Origin: Symbiodinium natans | Taxonomy: Eukaryota > Sar > Dinophyceae > Suessiales > Symbiodiniaceae | Direction of reading: 5' to 3' | DNA length: 64,000 bases | NCBI GenBank assembly: GCA_905221605.1 | Contig: CAJNDS010002783.1 | Span: forward strand, 48,501 to 112,500 | Shown: positions 54,104 through 64,000 of the stretch, one piece after another | Position numbering within the stretch: the stretch's first letter is position 1 | How the letters are laid out: each line of letters starts with the position of its first letter | Program-made: the position numbers and the translations under genes | The notes under the pieces: generated by a model | The model's database searches: none | Seen by the model: only the letters and a program-made list of their open reading frames with translations | Told to the model about the DNA's origin: nothing

Positions 54104-54608
54104 TAGACCTTGAAGTTCACTGAATATTCAACACTGTACATACCCTAAACCCTGAACCCTAAGCCCTACAGATACATAGAAAAAAAAAAATATATATATA
54201 TATGTGGCAGGAACCTTTATGTATGATATGACCTTTTAATTGTTCTCCACACACAACACACCCACACACGCACACTTTGTTCCTTTCTTCTAGACGAGAT
54301 CGTTGCAAAAGGGGGTTCCCCCCCTAGAGCAGGGTTGAGCCCGCTCATTCCTTCCATTTTGCCTTCTTCATCCTCCGTCTCCTCTTCAACCTCTTCTTTG
54401 GCTTTTTCTTACAAAGGAGACAGGAAAAGCAAATGGCAGACTCCAGTAATTCTCCCTCTGTTGCCTTCTTTCTCGTGTTCCGACGTCTTCTGTTCCGTCT
54501 TCTATTCGAGTAGATTGAAGGGAATATGTCGGTAAAAGGTGTTCACCCTCCCGCAGCCTCTTCTTTGGCTGTGTTCTTACAAAGGAGAAAGGATAAAATG
54601 CAAGAAGA

Positions 54609-55420
54609 TGAGTCAAAATAAGACAGGTCAAAAAGAAGCAAACTGACGATCAGAGAGAGGGAAGAAACAATTGTTTTGTGAGTTGCAGAAAGGGGCTCCC
54701 TCTTTTCCTGGAGCAGGGTTGATTTCCTGTGTTCGCTCTCATTTGCTTTCTTTCTCTCCTGCGTGCCTATGTCTTCTGTTCATGGTTTGAGGAGATTCAA
54801 AGGGACAGATAAGAAAGGCGAAAAAGGTTTCCCTGTCCCTTTCGCTGTCCTTGATCTTAAGAATCTTGTCTTTTCTCAGTCAGCAAGAGAGGAAGACACA
54901 GTAGAAGGGAAACAGCAAGGAACGCTTGAAAAAAACAACGGATACATAAGAGGAAGAAGAAGAAACTCCCTCTCCTCTCTTCTCGATCTTGTTCAGCTCT
55001 CTTCTTGCAGATCATCTCCTACCTTCATCCTTCGCATTCTCTCTCCTCTCTCTCTCTCTCTCCCTCTCTTCTTTGTTCCTTTCTTCCAGACGAGAAGCAA
55101 ATGGATAAGACGAGATGGAAAGAGACATTCTTTGCTTCGCTGCAGATTGTGGGAAGAAAACAATGAGTTTAGAATCCAACAGTAGACTGCTTGGGGAACA
55201 AGGCTTCCCTTTGCTCTTTTTGTGAAAGTCGGGCGTGCGAAGAAATTCCCCCTCCCCTCTTATCCCTGTTCTATAGTCTATCTCGTTACAGAAAGACAAA
55301 TACATATACAAGGCGCCAATTTCAGTCACTACTCATCCTGCCACGTCTTTCTTTTCCCACGCTTTTCTTACAGCAGGAAAACGGAACATGCAAGAATGCA
55401 CATGAATCTCGCCACCATCA
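54609..55420. repeat. Large duplicated block, copy A
   Basis: Nearly the same sequence as 56517-57370, from AATAAGACAGGTCAAAAAGA through CTTCTGTTCATGGTTTGAGG and CTCGTTACAGAAAGACAAAT to GCAGGAAAACGGAACATGC. Bases 55076-55234 are inverted relative to copy B. Open frames (such as 54763-55185) cross the inversion and differ after it, so they are not conserved as protein. Confidence 0.85.
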
Positions 55421-55489
55421 TCCTCGCTCGTCTCTCTTATCTCCCTTCTCTCTTCTTTGTTGCCCACCCTCGGTGTGGGGTTGTTTGAT

Positions 55490-55865
55490 TTTGACCTCAA
55501 CTCTTCTCCTTGCCCGGGACTCTTCTCCTCGCCCGGAACTCTTCTCCTCGCCCGGTCTACTCCTCGCTCATCCCTGGAGCGCCCAACCTCAAAGTGTCCC
55601 TGGAGTGCCCAACTCTAGAGTGGCCCTGGAGTGCCCAACCCCAGACAACCCCAGCCCAGCCCCAGAGTCTCCCTAGGGCGCCCAACCCCACCGTTTCCAG
55701 GAGTGCCCAGCCCAGAGTCTCCAACCCCAGAGTTTCTGGAGGCCCAACCCCAGAGGCCCAACCCCAGTGCCCAAACCCAGAGTCTCCCTGAAGCCCAACC
55801 CCAGTGTCTCCCTCGAGAGCCCAGCCCCAGAGTGTTGCTGGAGTGCCCAACCCCAGAGTATCTCT
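55490..55865. repeat. GC-rich minisatellite (GTGCCCAACCCCAGAGTCTC-type units)
   Basis: Units of roughly 20-35 bp built on GCCCAACCCCAGAG and TCTTCTC(C/G)TCGCCCGG. The Pro/Ser/Gln-rich open frames are low-complexity and unlikely to be genuine genes. Confidence 0.8.
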
Positions 55866-55912
55866 ACCAAGAGAGGGTGGGGATGTTCGAAGCCAAATAT
55901 TTTCTTACACAC

Positions 55913-56190
55913 GTGACAAATGAATACACAAGAGGACAAGGAAAAGAGAAGTTAATGGACGGGAAAAGAGGGGAGGATGGATTGTTTTTGTTCGTGGCAA
56001 GAAGGGAGGCCGCTGAGTGCCCTTACACCCTCTCTTTGCTTTCTTTCTCTCCTGCATTCCCAGGTCTTCTGTTCTTTTTTGCTTAGGAAACTCAAGGGAA
56101 CTGCAAAAAAAAGAGGAAGACGCTTTCCGTGTCCCTTTTCGTTGCCCTTGCTCTTTTCTTTTCTCATTCAGCGAGAGAGGAAGAGACTGC
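55913..56190. repeat. Direct repeat shared with 57434-57715
   Basis: ACGTGACAAATGAATACACA, TGGATTGTTTTTGTTCGTGG and CATTCCCAGGTCTTCTGTTC occur in the same order in both blocks, almost unchanged. Together with copies A and B it shows the 54.6-57.7 kb region is a diverged tandem duplication. Confidence 0.85.
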
Positions 56191-56516
56191 AGGGGGGAAA
56201 CAATAAAGAATGGACAAAAGTAGGAAGAAGTTTTCCTTGTACCTTGTCGTTGCCCTTGCTCTCTTCTTTTCTCGTTCAGCGAGAGAGGAAGAGATTGTAG
56301 GATGAAAACAGCAAAGAATGAACCAGAGTGCTTCTCTCTATTATCTTATTGAGAAGAATGAGCGCATAAGACTGGGAGGAAACGCACTCCTCGCTTTTCC
56401 GTCTGCTTTGGCTCTTTTCTTGCATACGAAACAAATGAATACACAAAAAGACATGAAGAGACAACTGGGAGAAAACGACAAGGAGCTGACCCGAGTGCTT
56501 GTCTTCTCTTACGGGC

Positions 56517-56948
56517 AAAATAAGACAGGTCAAAAAGAAGCAAATGGACGATCAGAGAGAGGGAAGAAAACATTGTTTTGTGAGTTGCAGAAAGGGGCTC
56601 CCTCGCCCCCTGGAGCAGGGTTAATTTCCTGTGTTCGCTCTCATTTGCCTTCTTTCTCTCCTGCGTGCCTATGTCTTCTGTTCATGGTTTGAGGAGATTC
56701 AAAGGGACAGATAAGAAAGGCGAAAAAGGTTTCCCTGTCCCTTCCGCTGTCCTTGATCTTAAGAATCTTGTCTTTTCTCAGTCAGCAAGAGAGGAAGACG
56801 CAGTAGAAGGGAAACAGCAAGGAATGCTTGGAAAAAACAACGGATACATAAGCGGAAGAAGAAGAAACTCCCTCTCCTCTCTTCTCGATCTTGATCAGCT
56901 CTCTTCTTGCAGATCATCTCCTACCTTCATCCTTCGCTTTCTCTCTCT

Positions 56949-57018
<70 letters not shown>

Positions 57019-57370
57019 TTGCCCGACTTTCACAAAAAGAGCAAAGGGAAACCTTGTTCCCCAAGCAGTCTACTGTTGGATTCTAAACTCATTGTTTTTC
57101 TTCCCACAATCTGCAGCGAAGCAAAGAATGTCTCTTTCCATCTTGTCTTATCCATTTGCTTCTCGTCTGGAAGAAAGGAATACGACAGGGCGAAGAAATT
57201 CCCTCTGCCCTCTTATCCCTGTTCTGTAGTCTATCTCGTTACAGAAAGACAAATACATATGCAAGGCGCCAATTTCACTCACTACTCATCCTGCATCGTC
57301 TTTGTTTTCCCACTTCTTTAGCGCTTTTCTTACAGCAGGAAAACTGAACATGCAAGAATACACATGAATC
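56517..57370. repeat. Large duplicated block, copy B
   Basis: Counterpart of 54609-55420 with an expanded (CT)n tract at 56938-57016 and the segment 57021-57180 in opposite orientation. The 218-codon open frame 56665-57321 is built from this repeat and has no recognisable domain. Confidence 0.85.
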
Positions 57371-57715
57371 TCGCCACCATCATCCTCTCTCGTCTCTCTT
57401 TTCTCTCCTCTCTCTTCTTTGCTTTCTTTTACACGTGACAAATGAATACACAAGAGGACAAGGAAAGGAGAAGTTAATGGACGGGAAAAGAGGGGAGGAT
57501 GGATTGTTTTTGTTCGTGGCAAGAAGGGAGGCCGCTGAGTGCCCTTACACCCTCTCTTTGCTTTCTTTCTCTCCTGCATTCCCAGGTCTTCTGTTCTTTT
57601 TTGCTTAGGAAACTCAAGGGAACTGCTAAAGAAACGAAGAAGAAGTTCTCCTTGTCCCTTTTCGGTGGCCTTGCTCTTTTCTTTTCTCATTCAGCGAGAG
57701 AGGAAGAGACTGCAC

Positions 57716-58640
57716 AACAAAGAATGGACAAGAGCGCTTCTCTTTTATCTTATTCAGAAAATGGATAGGTCAGAGGAGGAAGAAACCCCCCCTGTCCTCA
57801 GTCTCCATGTCTTCTCTTCTTTTCTCTTCTCTTCTTTACGTGTTCCTCTCATCAAAGCGTGCAAAGGAAACTCCATTCGCACCCTTTCCTTTCTGTCTTC
57901 TTCAAAGGAAAAGCGGAAGGCAAGGCACAAACCGAAGACAGAAGAACAAACGATCAGAAGAAGGAAACATTATATAGACTGAAAAGGCTATCCTTCTTGT
58001 TTCTCATTGCTTTTCCATCGCTCTCTTCTCTCTTCAATTCTATCCAGATATTTTCTTTTTCCTTTTGACGAGGAAAATGGGAAGAGAAGGTCCTTTCTCT
58101 TCGTCCCTCGTGTTCTTTCCAAAAAACGAAGAGTATATGCGTTGTGTGAAAAGGTAGAATTTCTAACGCGTCGCACAGGTACATAGGATGTATGTGTTGC
58201 ATGAACAGCTAGGAATTTCTACCCACATCGTGCAGGTATGTAGCGTGTCTGTATTGTATATCAAATAAAGAAATGGAGAGGAAAGGGCGGTAATCCTAAA
58301 CCGAAAGACTAGGAAGTATTTGAGGGCATTGGTGTTTTTGTATGTAACCCCGGGGCAGCGAGAATATTGTGAGCAAGTATCTGGGTTCTGGGCCTTCCCA
58401 CAAGCCCGACTTGCTCGCAAGCACATGGGTTGTCATTTCAATGTTTCCCAAAGGGTCACCGAAAACAATTATCATTTCTCACACATGAATTATCCCCAAT
58501 AATCACAAATAAATATCTCATAAACCCTACCCATTTTTCTTACGTTTAGATTTCTAAGCACCGTATTCGATTAAGGCCAGGGTCAAACCCTATTCCAAGC
58601 TGTACGCATGCTTCTGTAGTTTTGGGACATTGCCTTCCTA
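57716..58640. other. Non-coding stretch
   Basis: Pyrimidine-rich (CTTTTCTTTTC) sequence up to about 58100, then mixed sequence. A short duplicated phrase (ATTTCTAACGCGTCGCACAG / ATTTCTACCCACATCGTGCA, then GGTA(C/T)(A/G)TAG) occurs near 58158 and 58213. No gene or element I can name. Confidence 0.5.
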
Positions 58641-58642
58641 AT

Positions 58643-61050
58643 ACTATTCTTTTAACGTTGCAGGCCAAAACATATGCATGAACCTTCTTTGTTTGAGGTT
58701 TTGCGCCGGACACTGAGGTCTAATAATTCTAGATTCCTAAACCACGCACCTGGGCACGACGAGGTTGCGGGAGAGGGGGGGAGGGGCGCGAGCCTTATGG
58801 CTGAAGCTTGTTCGTTTAATGCTTAAGCCTAACCCTATTCCTAAACCTTATTCGTCTAAGGGTCCGGACCAAAGCATATTCGTTTCGCTTAAGCAATCGA
58901 GCGCCTGGGAGATTTCAGAGTGAAAAAAAAAACGCTTCCCTTGGACAAAACATCAGGGGAACGGGAATCGAAGCGGCAAAAAACTCAAGGGGCTTCTTCA
59001 AAATCGAGGGGAAGAAGAGGATGTCCAAGAATTTCAACGGAATCAGGCCGAAACTCAAGAGACTCCAGCCGAGTTTGAGGGTATTTTTCCTTTTCTTCAG
59101 GAGAAACAACTCGGAGGGTTTTTTCATGCGAAGATTGTTGATACTTAACGAATATGCCACAGAGGCCACTTAAGATTTGAAAAGGCCCCTTGCATTCTTT
59201 TAAAACCCTTGAAAATTGCAAAGAAACAAATATACCTATTCTTTTAGCGTTTCAGGCCAAAACGTGTGCATGAACCTTCTTTGTTCGAGGTTTTGCGCCG
59301 GACACTGAGGTCTATGAATTCGAGAAACCACGCACTTGGGAACGACGAGGTTGCGGGAGAGGGGGGGAGGGGGGAGGGGCGCGAGCCTTATGGCTGAAGC
59401 TTGTTCGTTTAATGCTTAAGCCTAACCCTATTCCTAAACCTTATTCGTCTAAGGGTCCGGACCAAAGCATATTCGTTTCGCTTAAGCAATCGAGCGCCTG
59501 GGAGATTTCAGAGTGAAAAAACAAGCTTCCCTTGGACAAAACATCAGGGGAACGGGAATCGAAGCGGCAAAAAACTCAAGGGGCTTCTTCAAAATCGAGG
59601 GGAAGAAGAGGATGTCCAAGAATTTCAAGGGAATCAGGCCGAAACTCAAGAGACTCCAGCCGAGTTTGAGGGTGTTTTTTCCTTTTCTTCAGGCGAAACA
59701 ACTCGGAGGGTTTTTTTCATGCGAAGATTGTTGATACTTAACGAATATGCCACAGAGGCCACTTAAGATTTGAAAAGGCCCCTTGCATTCTTTTAAAACC
59801 CTTGAAAATTGCAAAGAAACAAATATACCTATTCCTTTAGCGTTTCAGGCCAAAACGTGTGCATGAACCTTCTTTGTTCGAGGTTTTGCGCCGGACACTG
59901 AGGTCTATGACTTCGAGATTCCTAAACCACGCACTTGGGAACGACGAGGTTGCGGGAGAGGGGGGGAGGGGGGAGGGGCGCGAGCCTTATGGCTGAAGCT
60001 TGTTCGTTTAATGCTTAAGCCTAACCCTATTCCTAAACCTTATTCGTCTAAGGGTCCGGACCAAAGCATATTCGTTTCGCTTAAGCAATCGAGCGCCTGG
60101 GAGATTTCAGAGTGAAAAAACAAGCTTCCCTTGGACAAAACATCAGGGGAACGGGAATCGAAGCGGCAAAAAACTCAAGGGGCTTCTTCAAAATCGAGGG
60201 GAAGAAGAGGATGTCCAAGAATTTCAAGGGAATCAGGCCGAAACTCAAGAGACTCCAGCCGAGTTTGAGGGTGTTTTTTCCTTTTCTTCAGGCGAAACAA
60301 CTCGGAGGGTTTTTTTCATGCGAAGATTGTTGATACTTAACGAATATGCCACAGAGGCCACTTAAGATTTAAAAAGGCCCCTTGCATTCTTTAAAAACCC
60401 TTGAAAATTGCAAAGAAACAAATATTCTGGGGAAGGACTCGGAAGGACGCTGTCCATTCCAATTTGTTTGTTCCTAAACCTATTCTTTTAACGTTGCAGG
60501 CCAAAACGTGCGCATGAACCTTCTTTGTTCGAGGTTTTGCGCCGGACACTGAGGTCTATGAATTCGAGATTCCTAAACCACGCACTTGGGCACGACGAGG
60601 TTGCGGGAGAGGAGGGGAGGGGCGCGAGCCTTATGGCTGAAGCTTGTTCGTTTAATGCTTAAGCCTAACCCTATTCCTAAACCTTATTCGTCTAAGGGTC
60701 CGGACCAAAGCATATTCGTTTCGCTTAAGCACTCGAGCACCTGGGAGATTCCAGGGTGAAAAAAACGCTTCCCTTGGACAAAACATCAGGGGAACGGGAA
60801 GGAAAAAAGATGATGTCCAAGAATTGCAAGGGAGTCAGGCCTAAACTCAAGGGACTCCAGCCGAATTTGAGGGTATTTTTCCCTTTCTTTTCAGGAGAAA
60901 CAACTCGGAGGATTTTTTCACGCGAAGATTGTTGATACTTAACCGATATGCCGCGGAGGCCCCTTAAGATTTGAAAAGGCCCCATACATTTTTTAAAACC
61001 CTTGCAAATTGCAAAGAAACAAGTATTCTGGGTAAGGACTCGGAAGGACA
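58643..61050. repeat. Four tandem copies of a ~590-650-bp unit
   Basis: Units begin with CTATTC(T/C)TTTA(A/G)CGTT near 58643, 59235, 59828 and 60479. Each contains GGTTTTGCGCCGGACACTGA, AGCCTAACCCTATTCCTAAA and GGGTCCGGACCAAAGCATAT. Units 2 and 3 are almost identical. Their shared 73-codon frame (59513-59734 and 60112-60333) is altered in units 1 and 4, so a protein is unlikely. Confidence 0.9.
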
Positions 61051-61059
61051 CTGTCCTCA

Positions 61060-61430
61060 TCAATTTGTAAAATCTCTTACTACCCTTAAAAACTTAACAA
61101 AAACCTCTTGCTTTCAAAATTGATTTAACGGGCATCTCCACCCGAATTTGAATTGTTTAAATAATTTGAATAACTGGGCTCCCCAGGATTCAAATTCTGT
61201 AAATTATTTGAATTTTTAAAATACATAAATTCCCTCTAATTCAAATAATTTAAATAATTGTGTTCCCCAAATATATAATTTCTTTATATTTTGTAAATTG
61301 TGCCTCCCTCTCCAAGGCCCTCCCCACGACTTAAAATATTTAATTTTTGATTATTCAGTTTCCACCCGAGTTTAAAGAACTTAAATAATTTAGATAGGTT
61401 GAATATTTTGAATAGTTTACATCCTGGGGG
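61060..61430. other. AT-rich linker
   Basis: Repeats of AATTTGAAT / TTTAAATAATT with loose GGGCTCCCC interruptions. Nothing coding. Confidence 0.6.
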
Positions 61431-61489
61431 GGGGGGAAAGGTCGTCCCAGGATTCCACGCAGGGCTGTATTCTTACAAAAACCGTGGCG

Positions 61490-61735
61490 CGTAGATCCAG
61501 GCAGATTTTGTCCGTCGTTTTTTTGAGAAAACACCAAAGACAAAAATATGCCTGGATCTATTTGAAAAAACACCATGGACAAAATCTGCCTGGATCTACG
61601 CGGCGCTGTTTCTTACAAAAAAGTGGCGCGCAGACCCAGGCAGATTATGTCCTTCGTGTTTTTTGAGAAAACACCATGGACAAAATCTGCCTGGATCTAC
61701 GCGGGGCTGTTTCTTACAAAAAAAGTGGGGCGTAG
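61490..61735. repeat. Two tandem hairpin units, about 140 bp each
   Basis: GTAGATCCAGGCAGATTTTG...CC is complementary to GG...ACAAAATCTGCCTGGATCTA, and the pair repeats about 140 bp later with small changes (CAGACCCAGGCAGATTATGT). GGGCTGTTTCTTACAAAAA separates the units. Confidence 0.85.
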
Positions 61736-61739
61736 ATCA

Positions 61740-64000
61740 AATTCCTAAATTCATAATTCCAGCGGGCCGGAAACCCAGAAGAATTAGAACTTCTGAAATT
61801 CCTTGAATTCCGTAAATTTCTAAATTCCTAATTCCCGGGAATTAGGAATTTAGGAATTTAGGAATTTCGGCTGAAGGCTAAAATTCCTAAATTCCTAATT
61901 TCCGGGAATTAGGAATTTAGGCATTTAAGGAATTCAAGGAATTTCAGAAGTTCTAATTCCTCTGGGTTTCCGGCCCGCTGGAATTAGCAATTTAGGAATT
62001 TAGGAATTTCAGCTACAGCCCAAAACTCTTAAATTTCTAAATTCCTAATTCCCGGGAATTAGGAATTTAGGAATTTAGGAATTTCGGCTACAGGCCAAAA
62101 CTCCTAAATTCCTAAATTCCTAATTCCAGCGGGCCGGAAACCCAGAGGAATTAGAACTTCTGAAATTCCTTGAATTCCTTAAATTCCTAAACTCCCAATT
62201 CCCGGAAATTAGGAATTTGGGAATTTAGGAATTTAGGAATTTCGGCTACAGGCCCAAAACTCCTAAATTCCTAAATTCCTAATTCCAGCGGGCCGGAAAC
62301 CCAGAAGAATTAGAACTTCTGAAATTCCTTGAATTCCTTAAATTTCTAAATTCCTAATTCCCGGGAATTAGGAATTTAGGGATTTAGGAATTTCGGCTGA
62401 AGGCTCAAATTCCTAAATTCCAAAATTCCTAATTTCCGGGAATTAGGAATTTAGGAATTTAAGGAATTCAAGGAATTTCAGAAGTTCTAATTCCTCTGGG
62501 TTTCCGGCCCGCTGGAATTAGCAATATTAGGAATTTAGGAATTTCAGCTACAGCCCAAAACTCTTAAATTTTTAAATTCCTAATTCCCGGGAATTAGGAA
62601 TTTAGGAATTTAGCAATTTCGGCTACAGGCCAAAACTCCTAAATTCCTAAATTCCTAATTCCAGCGGGCCGGAAACCCAGAGGAATTAGAACTTCTGAAA
62701 TTCCTTGAATTCCTTAAATTCCTAAATTCCTAATTCCAGCGGGCCGGAAACCCAGAAGAATTAGAACTTCTGAAATTCCTTGAATTCCTTAAATTCCTAA
62801 ATTCCTAATTCCTGGGAATTAGGAATTTAGGAATTTAGGAATTTCGGCTACAGGCCCAAAACTCCTAAATTCCTAAATTCCTACTTCCAGCGGGCCGGAA
62901 ACCCAGAAGAATTAGAACTTCTGAAATTCCTTGAGTTCCTTAAATTTCTAAATTCCTAATTCCCGGGAATTAGGAATTTGAGAATTTAGGAATTTCGGCT
63001 CAAGGCCAAAACTCGTAAATTCCTAAATTCCTAATTCCCGGGAATTAGGAATTTAGGAATTTAAGGAATTCAAGGAATTTCAGAAGTTCTAATTCCTTTG
63101 GGTTTCCGGCCCGCTGGAAGTAGGAATTTAGGAATTGAGGAGTTTTGGCCTGTAGCCGAAATTCCTAAATTCCTAATTCCCGGGAATTAGGAATTTAGGA
63201 ATTTAAGGATTTCGAGGAATTTTAGAAGTTCTAATTCCTCTGGGTTTCCGGCCCGCTGGAATTAGGAATTTAGGAATTTATGATTTTCGGCCTTTAGCCG
63301 AAACTCCTAAATTCCTAAATTCCTAATTTCCGGGAATTAGGAATTTAGGAATTTAAGGAATTCAAAGAGTTTCAGAAGTTCTAATTCCTCTGGGTTTCTG
63401 GCCCGCTTTCCTTGAATTCTTAAATTCCTAATTCCCGGGAATTAGGAATTTAGGGATTTAGGAATTTCGGCTCAAGGCCAAAACTCCTAAATTCCTAATT
63501 TCCGAATTTCCGGGAATTAGGAATTTAGGAATTCAAGGAATTCAAGGAATTTCAGAAGTTCTAATTCCTCTGGGTTTCTGGCCCGCTGGAATTAAGAATT
63601 TAGGAATTTAAGAATTTCGGCTACAGGCCAAAACTCCTAAATTCCTAAATTCCTAATTCCCGGAAATTAGGAATTTAGGAATTTAGGAATTTCGGCTACA
63701 GCCCAAATCTCCTAAATTCCTAAATTCCTAATTCCAGCGGGCCGGAAACCCAGAGGAATTAGAACTTCTGAAATTCCTTGATTTCCTTAAATTCCTAAAT
63801 TCCTAATTCCCGGGAATTAGGAATTTAGGAATTTTGGCTCAAGGCCAAAACTCCTAAATTCCTAATTCCCGGGAATTAGGAATTTAGAAATTTAAGGAAT
63901 TCAAGGAATTTCAGAAGTTCTAATTCCTCTGGGTTTCTGGCCCGCTGGAATTAGGAATTGAGGAATTTAGGAGTTTTTGCCTTAAGCCGAAATTCCTAAA
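61740..64000. repeat. Palindromic satellite, continues past the right edge
   Basis: Built from GGAATTAGGAATTTAGGAAT and its complement, meeting at AATTCCCGGGAATT centres. A ~50-bp unique box (CAGCGGGCCGGAAACCCAG then AATTAGAACTTCTGAAATTC) appears forward near 61757, 62130, 62285, 62661, 62735, 62887 and 63735, and inverted near 61960, 62495, 63095, 63237, 63390, 63568 and 63927. A short hairpin GGCT-CAAGG-CC or GGCT-ACAGG-CC marks many junctions. Confidence 0.95.

Larger units (their letters stand above)
575..54170. repeat. Dispersed telomere-type heptamer arrays, about 90 in both orientations
   Basis: Arrays of CCCTAAA (C) or TTTAGGG (T), usually 3-20 units with scattered variants. Approximate positions of many: C 575-672, 3094-3210, 4208-4328, 4500-4602, 5056-5140, 6193-6292, 10166-10270, 11038-11166, 13537-13681, 13793-13888, 14245-14318, 17494-17640, 18619-18713, 20965-21075, 24342-24437, 29163-29258, 32190-32285, 36050-36165, 37614-37685, 37802-38030, 40868-40985, 41343-41415, 41577-41775, 44416-44505, 44640-44810, 52551-52618, 52745-52876, 53183-53258, 53602-53765. 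T 2764-2831, 3305-3353, 4075-4133, 4805-4848, 7645-7760, 8692-8782, 10005-10062, 14025-14081, 14925-15030, 15448-15487, 17010-17072, 17174-17260, 21195-21375, 22973-23033, 24975-25065, 26273-26346, 28579-28635, 29380-29437, 32933-33018, 35110-35190, 36272-36345, 36798-36908, 47190-47290, 52984-53068. They lie mostly between coding exons. There are none after 54170. Confidence 0.97.

Noticed and set aside
55501-56086. Pro/Ser/Gln-rich open frames of 90-160 codons
   Set aside because: Minisatellite translation; frames are open in parallel and do not share a start or domain.
54763-57321. Paralogous frames beginning MPMSSVHGLRRFKGTDKKGE in both duplicated blocks
   Set aside because: The two reading frames diverge at the inverted segment and contain CT-repeat runs. 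They look like shared repeat DNA, not a protein family.
59513-60333. Identical 73-codon frame in two tandem units
   Set aside because: Identity comes from the recent tandem duplication. Units 1 and 4 break the frame.

Overview
The window looks like nuclear DNA of a dinoflagellate or close alveolate relative. The reasons are: plant-type telomere heptamers (TTTAGGG/CCCTAAA) scattered in about 90 short arrays in both orientations; every gene I can support reads on the + strand; genes are cut into exons of about 45-180 bp; and where homology or frame fixes an exon junction, introns start with GC or GA as well as GT and end in AG. This assignment is an inference; there is no rRNA or organelle marker to confirm it.

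Bases 1 to about 54100 are gene-rich. In order: the 3' end of an unidentified gene (36-1058); an unidentified gene (about 2055-3306); an SbmA/BacA-like inner-membrane transporter (3673 to about 6195); unidentified exons with one TPR-like unit (6853-13026); a type II thioesterase-like alpha/beta hydrolase (13177-16325); a TPR protein of immunophilin type (about 16697-19335); exons with a thioredoxin-like start and a clear terminal exon (21085-25736); the C-terminal half of an APH-fold kinase (28456-30191); a long unidentified exon series (30888-38083); an intronless SET-domain methyltransferase (38858-40099); a short exon group (40987-41832); a Pro/Gly-rich protein with an RGG/RD tail (43260-48632); and a Tpt1/KptA tRNA 2'-phosphotransferase (about 50858-54103). 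The genes show no shared pathway. What unites them is intron structure.

The introns carry two things. First, telomere-type arrays, many touching an exon border. Second, short inverted-repeat elements in several families that resemble introners (intron-generating transposons). In some cases the element and the intron coincide, and telomere arrays sit inside elements, sometimes flanked by a duplicated element end. In sense orientation TTTAGGG supplies both GT and AG, so an array can furnish splice-site-like ends.

Bases 54104-64000 hold no gene I can support. They contain a duplicated block of about 0.85 kb whose two copies differ by an internal 160-bp inversion, a Pro-coding minisatellite, four tandem copies of a roughly 0.6-kb unit, tandem hairpins, and a palindromic satellite (GGAATTTAGGAATT type) that runs off the right edge.
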